DNA of 64,000 nucleotides, taken from assembly GCA_036365455.1 (NCBI GenBank), contig JAWQUS010000001.1:24289001-24353000 (forward strand), given 5' to 3'. The position numbers and the translations under genes are program-made. Below are positions 61,648 to 64,000 of the stretch, in pieces. Source of the DNA: Macrosoma leucophasiata. Taxonomy: Eukaryota; Arthropoda; Insecta; Lepidoptera; Hedylidae. Position 1 is the stretch's first letter, and the number at the start of each line of letters is the position of its first letter. Under the pieces are notes generated by a model, which saw nothing but the letters and a program-made list of their open reading frames with translations, had not been told where the DNA came from and did not search any database.

Positions 61648-61778
61648 AAAATAGTTGCGGCCAAATTTTGATAGGCCAGTGGATGTAGTTATATTCTCTA
61701 GATTATAAAAAAGAGTAAAAATTAAGTTTGCAGCATATCTGGATGAACGAAATGATTCTGCAGTGGGATCCTAACCTT
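61648..61778 (-). repeat. interspersed repeat (family F), right inverted copy
   Basis: 'tgcggccaaattttgatagg', 'tattctctagattataaaaa' and 'gcagtgggatcctaac' match 14324-14462 in reverse, including the 'gttaggatccc' end absent at 60949. Confidence 0.55.
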
Positions 61779-61868
61779 TAGAACTATCATAGAGGCAAAA
61801 CAACCAAAGGCTTCAGGAGTGGCAACGCATCTGCATTTTGGCTATCGGTTTTTATGTAAATGTGAATT
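61778..61868 (+). mobile_element. SINE family A fragment
   Basis: 'ctatcatagaggcaaaacaa' and 'caggagtggcaacgcatctg'. Confidence 0.5.
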
Positions 61869-61960
61869 GAAGCTGATAAGCGACTGAAACGTCTAGTTAA
61901 TTTTAAATATATAATCAGTTTAATACACGCGAGATAAATCCAAAAACGAGTTTTATTCAG
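61868..61960 (-). repeat. interspersed repeat (family G)
   Basis: 'aagctgataagcgactgaaa' and 'acgcgagataaatccaaaaa' match 62700-62790 in reverse. Confidence 0.5.
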
Positions 61961-62596
61961 TTAGTGTAGCTTGCGAAAATCTAAGAACATTCTATAACTG
62001 CATACTTCTTTGTTACCATCGTTGCATAGTAAAATATTACACACACAAAAGCAAACATCGTGCCAGTTTATCACCCAGATAAACCTGCAATCCACTTTAC
62101 ATTATAAGTGTGATGTATACGATGGAATCTCTTAGTACTCCAGCGCAAGCCACGACCGATAAGAGATCAGTGATAAGGCACTTGCACTGGTTCAAATTAT
62201 TTCATTACATTATACGACGGCTGGATTGCTAAAATTCAGGGTGCAGCATCTTCAATTTTTTTAGGCGGGGCAATAACCGAATTATGCCCACTTCTATTTA
62301 TTTTTATCTATATCATCTTCATACTTTCAGCTTTCAGATGTCCACTAAGACATAGGCCTTCCGGAAATAATGCATCGATTGCTGTTATTTATTCTGTGGT
62401 CAAAGTTAAGTAGATTATGAGTTGTCTTTGAGTTGTCTATTCGTTTGTAAATAATGAATTTGGCCGCCCTCTGAACTTGCCGCCCGGGGCATAGGCCCCG
62501 GCTTGCCCCTCCCTAGTTCAGGGGCTGGCAAGGTGACTTAATTGTAATAGCGTCTGCGACTCATCAATTTATCTCAATATGTACATTCTAACCACG
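61961..62596. other. non-coding with a LINE scrap
   Basis: 'cagatgtccactaagacata' then 'ggccttcc' at about 62335-62368 resembles the RTE-like LINE end. The rest is unrecognised. Confidence 0.3.
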
Positions 62597-62683
62597 AACA
62601 CTATCATTTTCTAGAAAGATAAGGTGAGGCGGTAATTCCTGTGCCTACGCTCGCATGCCCGGACACTGGAACTCTACCATCAA
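62597..62683 (-). mobile_element. degenerate SINE family A 5' end
   Basis: 'gtgcctacgctcgcatgccc' and 'ggacactggaactctaccat'. Confidence 0.5.
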
Positions 62684-62697
62684 TAAACACATGAAAC

Positions 62698-62840
62698 ATT
62701 GAAATAAAATTGGTTTTCGGATTTATCTCGCGTGTGTTAAACTAAAATGATTATTTAAAACCGAACCCGACGTATCGGTCGCTTTTCAGCTTCCGTGGTC
62801 TCGGGCAGACTGAGGTGACATGTGTCTGACAGCAGTTTGA
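62698..62840 (+). repeat. interspersed repeat (family G), fullest copy
   Basis: 'gaaataaaattggttttcgg', 'atttatctcgcgtgtgttaa', 'ggtcgcttttcagcttccgt' and 'ggtctcgggcagactgagg'. Confidence 0.6.
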
Positions 62841-63196
62841 AAAATTATTATGTGCAGCTACCTCATGAAACCGACTTGTGCAGCATTCCACATCCTGTCG
62901 ACGTTTTTCATTCATGCGAGGGGATTCCCCGAAAATGTTTTTGTATACCTATATAAGTCAACTTATGTCACAGATGAAGTAGAGACTAGTGAAGGAGAAC
63001 CGGTGTGACATTTGGAGGTTACAGCCTCAAGGTCAAAGTTACAACGTGTTTGTTTTGCGTGATTACATCATGGCGTGTTTATCGCCTTTAATAGTAGCCC
63101 TATTAAGTATTTGGTTATTTCACGGTGTTCGTGGTTGAAAATGTAAATAAACTTAACTTTATGTTATGACCTTTTAAAGTTATACACCGTGACCAA

Positions 63197-63279
63197 ACCC
63201 GTCCCGTACGAGAAATAAGTACTTATCTAATAGATAGGTACTTTTTTCTCGTACGGGACGGGTATCTAATAGATAGGTA
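63197..63279. repeat. near-perfect hairpin (30/32) with duplicated centre
   Basis: 63197-63228 ('acccgtcccgtacgagaaat'...) pairs with 63232-63263 with two mismatches over a 3-nt loop. The central 'atctaatagataggta' (63225-63240) is repeated directly at 63264-63279. Confidence 0.88.
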
Positions 63280-63412
63280 ACATAGAAATAAATACAATAA
63301 AAGGAGATTGTCCACTTTCTATACGGCTGTTGGCCTGGCATGAACAGGCAATGATACATTTATCCGGAAATTTTTTAATCAGTATATACTGTATAGAAAA
63401 AGAATATAGACA

Positions 63413-63799
63413 TCATTTAGTGAAAGTGTTTATGTAGGCACATTTTAATATGTAGCTGCAATTCACACATCTCATAGGCTCCATACCTAGAGATGTGGAT
63501 TGCTGTGCAGTCACATCCGAGGACAAATGTTCTGTAGGTACAACAAATTCAATGTCAATATTCAAGCCGGGGTCTGTGTTGGTGCTAGATTCGTTGTCCA
63601 TAGGGGAGCCGTGATAATCGTTGGAGCCAGGTTCGTTGTCCGTGAATAAGTCAGGGTCAATATTGGGGCAAGGTTCGGTGTCCGTAAGAGTGCCAGGGTC
63701 GTTAAAAGAAAATTCAGGATCCATTTCGAAAAAACACATTTCACACACTACACCTACACAACAACAAATGCATTGACAAGTTGACAACCGATTGTACAT
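63413..63799 (-). CDS. acidic ORF, possible first exon of an unknown gene
   Basis: 128 codons from 63799 to 63413. A more likely start is the internal MDPEFSFNDPG (ATG near 63724). The following 60-70 residues repeat an acidic pattern of (N/D)xDP / TDxEP type (DPGTLTDTEP, DPDLFTDNEP). A possible donor 'tag|gtatgg' near 63488 would end the exon at about ...QQSTSLG. No recognised domain. It could be a real 5' exon of a gene on the minus strand or a transposon scrap. Confidence 0.3.
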   Translation of the reverse strand: MYNRLSTCQCICCCVGVVCEMCFFEMDPEFSFNDPGTLTDTEPCPNIDPDLFTDNEPGSNDYHGSPMDNESSTNTDPGLNIDIEFVVPTEHLSSDVTAQQSTSLGMEPMRCVNCSYILKCAYINTFTK

Positions 63800-64000
63800 A
63801 ACGCCATTTTTTACTTTAGTGTTGCCACACTTTTGTTTCTATAATGTACAGAATCGATACTAATAAAGTAATTTAATTATTGAATATTTAATATGTTTTA
63901 TATTTTTATTATTAGATTATGTAAATATACCATAATAATGTAAATAGATAATAACATGTAAAAAATATTAAATATTTTGTAAGATTTAGATGTAAAATTA
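63800..64000. other. AT-rich window end
   Basis: Nothing recognised. If the minus-strand ORF is real, this would hold its promoter. Confidence 0.3.

Overview
This is eukaryotic nuclear DNA, most likely from a moth or butterfly. The evidence is AT-rich sequence with long introns, GT-AG splice sites joining a zinc-finger gene, non-LTR retrotransposon ends of types common in moths, tRNA-derived and 5S-rRNA-derived SINEs, many MITE-like inverted repeats and one Ty3/gypsy-type LTR retrotransposon. No bacterial features (operons, Shine-Dalgarno sites, CRISPR) were seen. The species cannot be fixed from the sequence alone; a noctuid-like moth is a guess.

Layout. 0-6.1 kb: upstream DNA with SINE and LINE fragments. 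6.1-18.1 kb (+): the one clearly supported host gene, five coding exons encoding a 948-residue protein with about 18 C2H2/C2HC zinc fingers. Its large introns hold a LINE tail, SINEs, a duplicated 240-bp unit and perfect hairpins. 18.8-19.0 kb (+): a TATA-like box and a short ATG exon with a consensus donor, possibly the start of a second gene with a very long first intron. 19-29 kb: SINE-rich DNA and a 5'-truncated non-LTR retrotransposon with a 337-residue reverse-transcriptase ORF. 29.5-31.2 kb: a broken copy of a multicopy-type gene that keeps a plausible 5' intron. 31.6-36.1 kb: LINE remnants, including an ORF1. 36-41 kb: nested SINEs, including a 5S-rRNA-derived SINE, and MITEs. 41.7-46.2 kb: a complete LTR retrotransposon with identical 142-bp LTRs and one open gag-pol frame, inserted into an older LINE. 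46-64 kb: mostly repeats, MITEs, a 16-bp minisatellite, large palindromes and, at the right end, a small acidic ORF on the minus strand.

What stands out. (1) Short-loop, perfect or near-perfect inverted repeats recur through the window. In one SINE copy at 33.7 kb, comparison with sibling copies shows directly that an ancestral stretch was replaced by the reverse complement of its neighbour, the signature of intrastrand template switching. (2) A compact hierarchy of nested insertions can be read directly: LTR element in LINE, 5S-SINE tail in SINE, LINE tail in SINE, and a GC-rich block in SINE. (3) The zinc-finger protein has two classes of finger divided by exon, plus a GKW repeat in an acidic region. 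I found no coherent multi-gene system; most of the window is transposon-derived. Family assignments are from memory and motif reading, with no database search.
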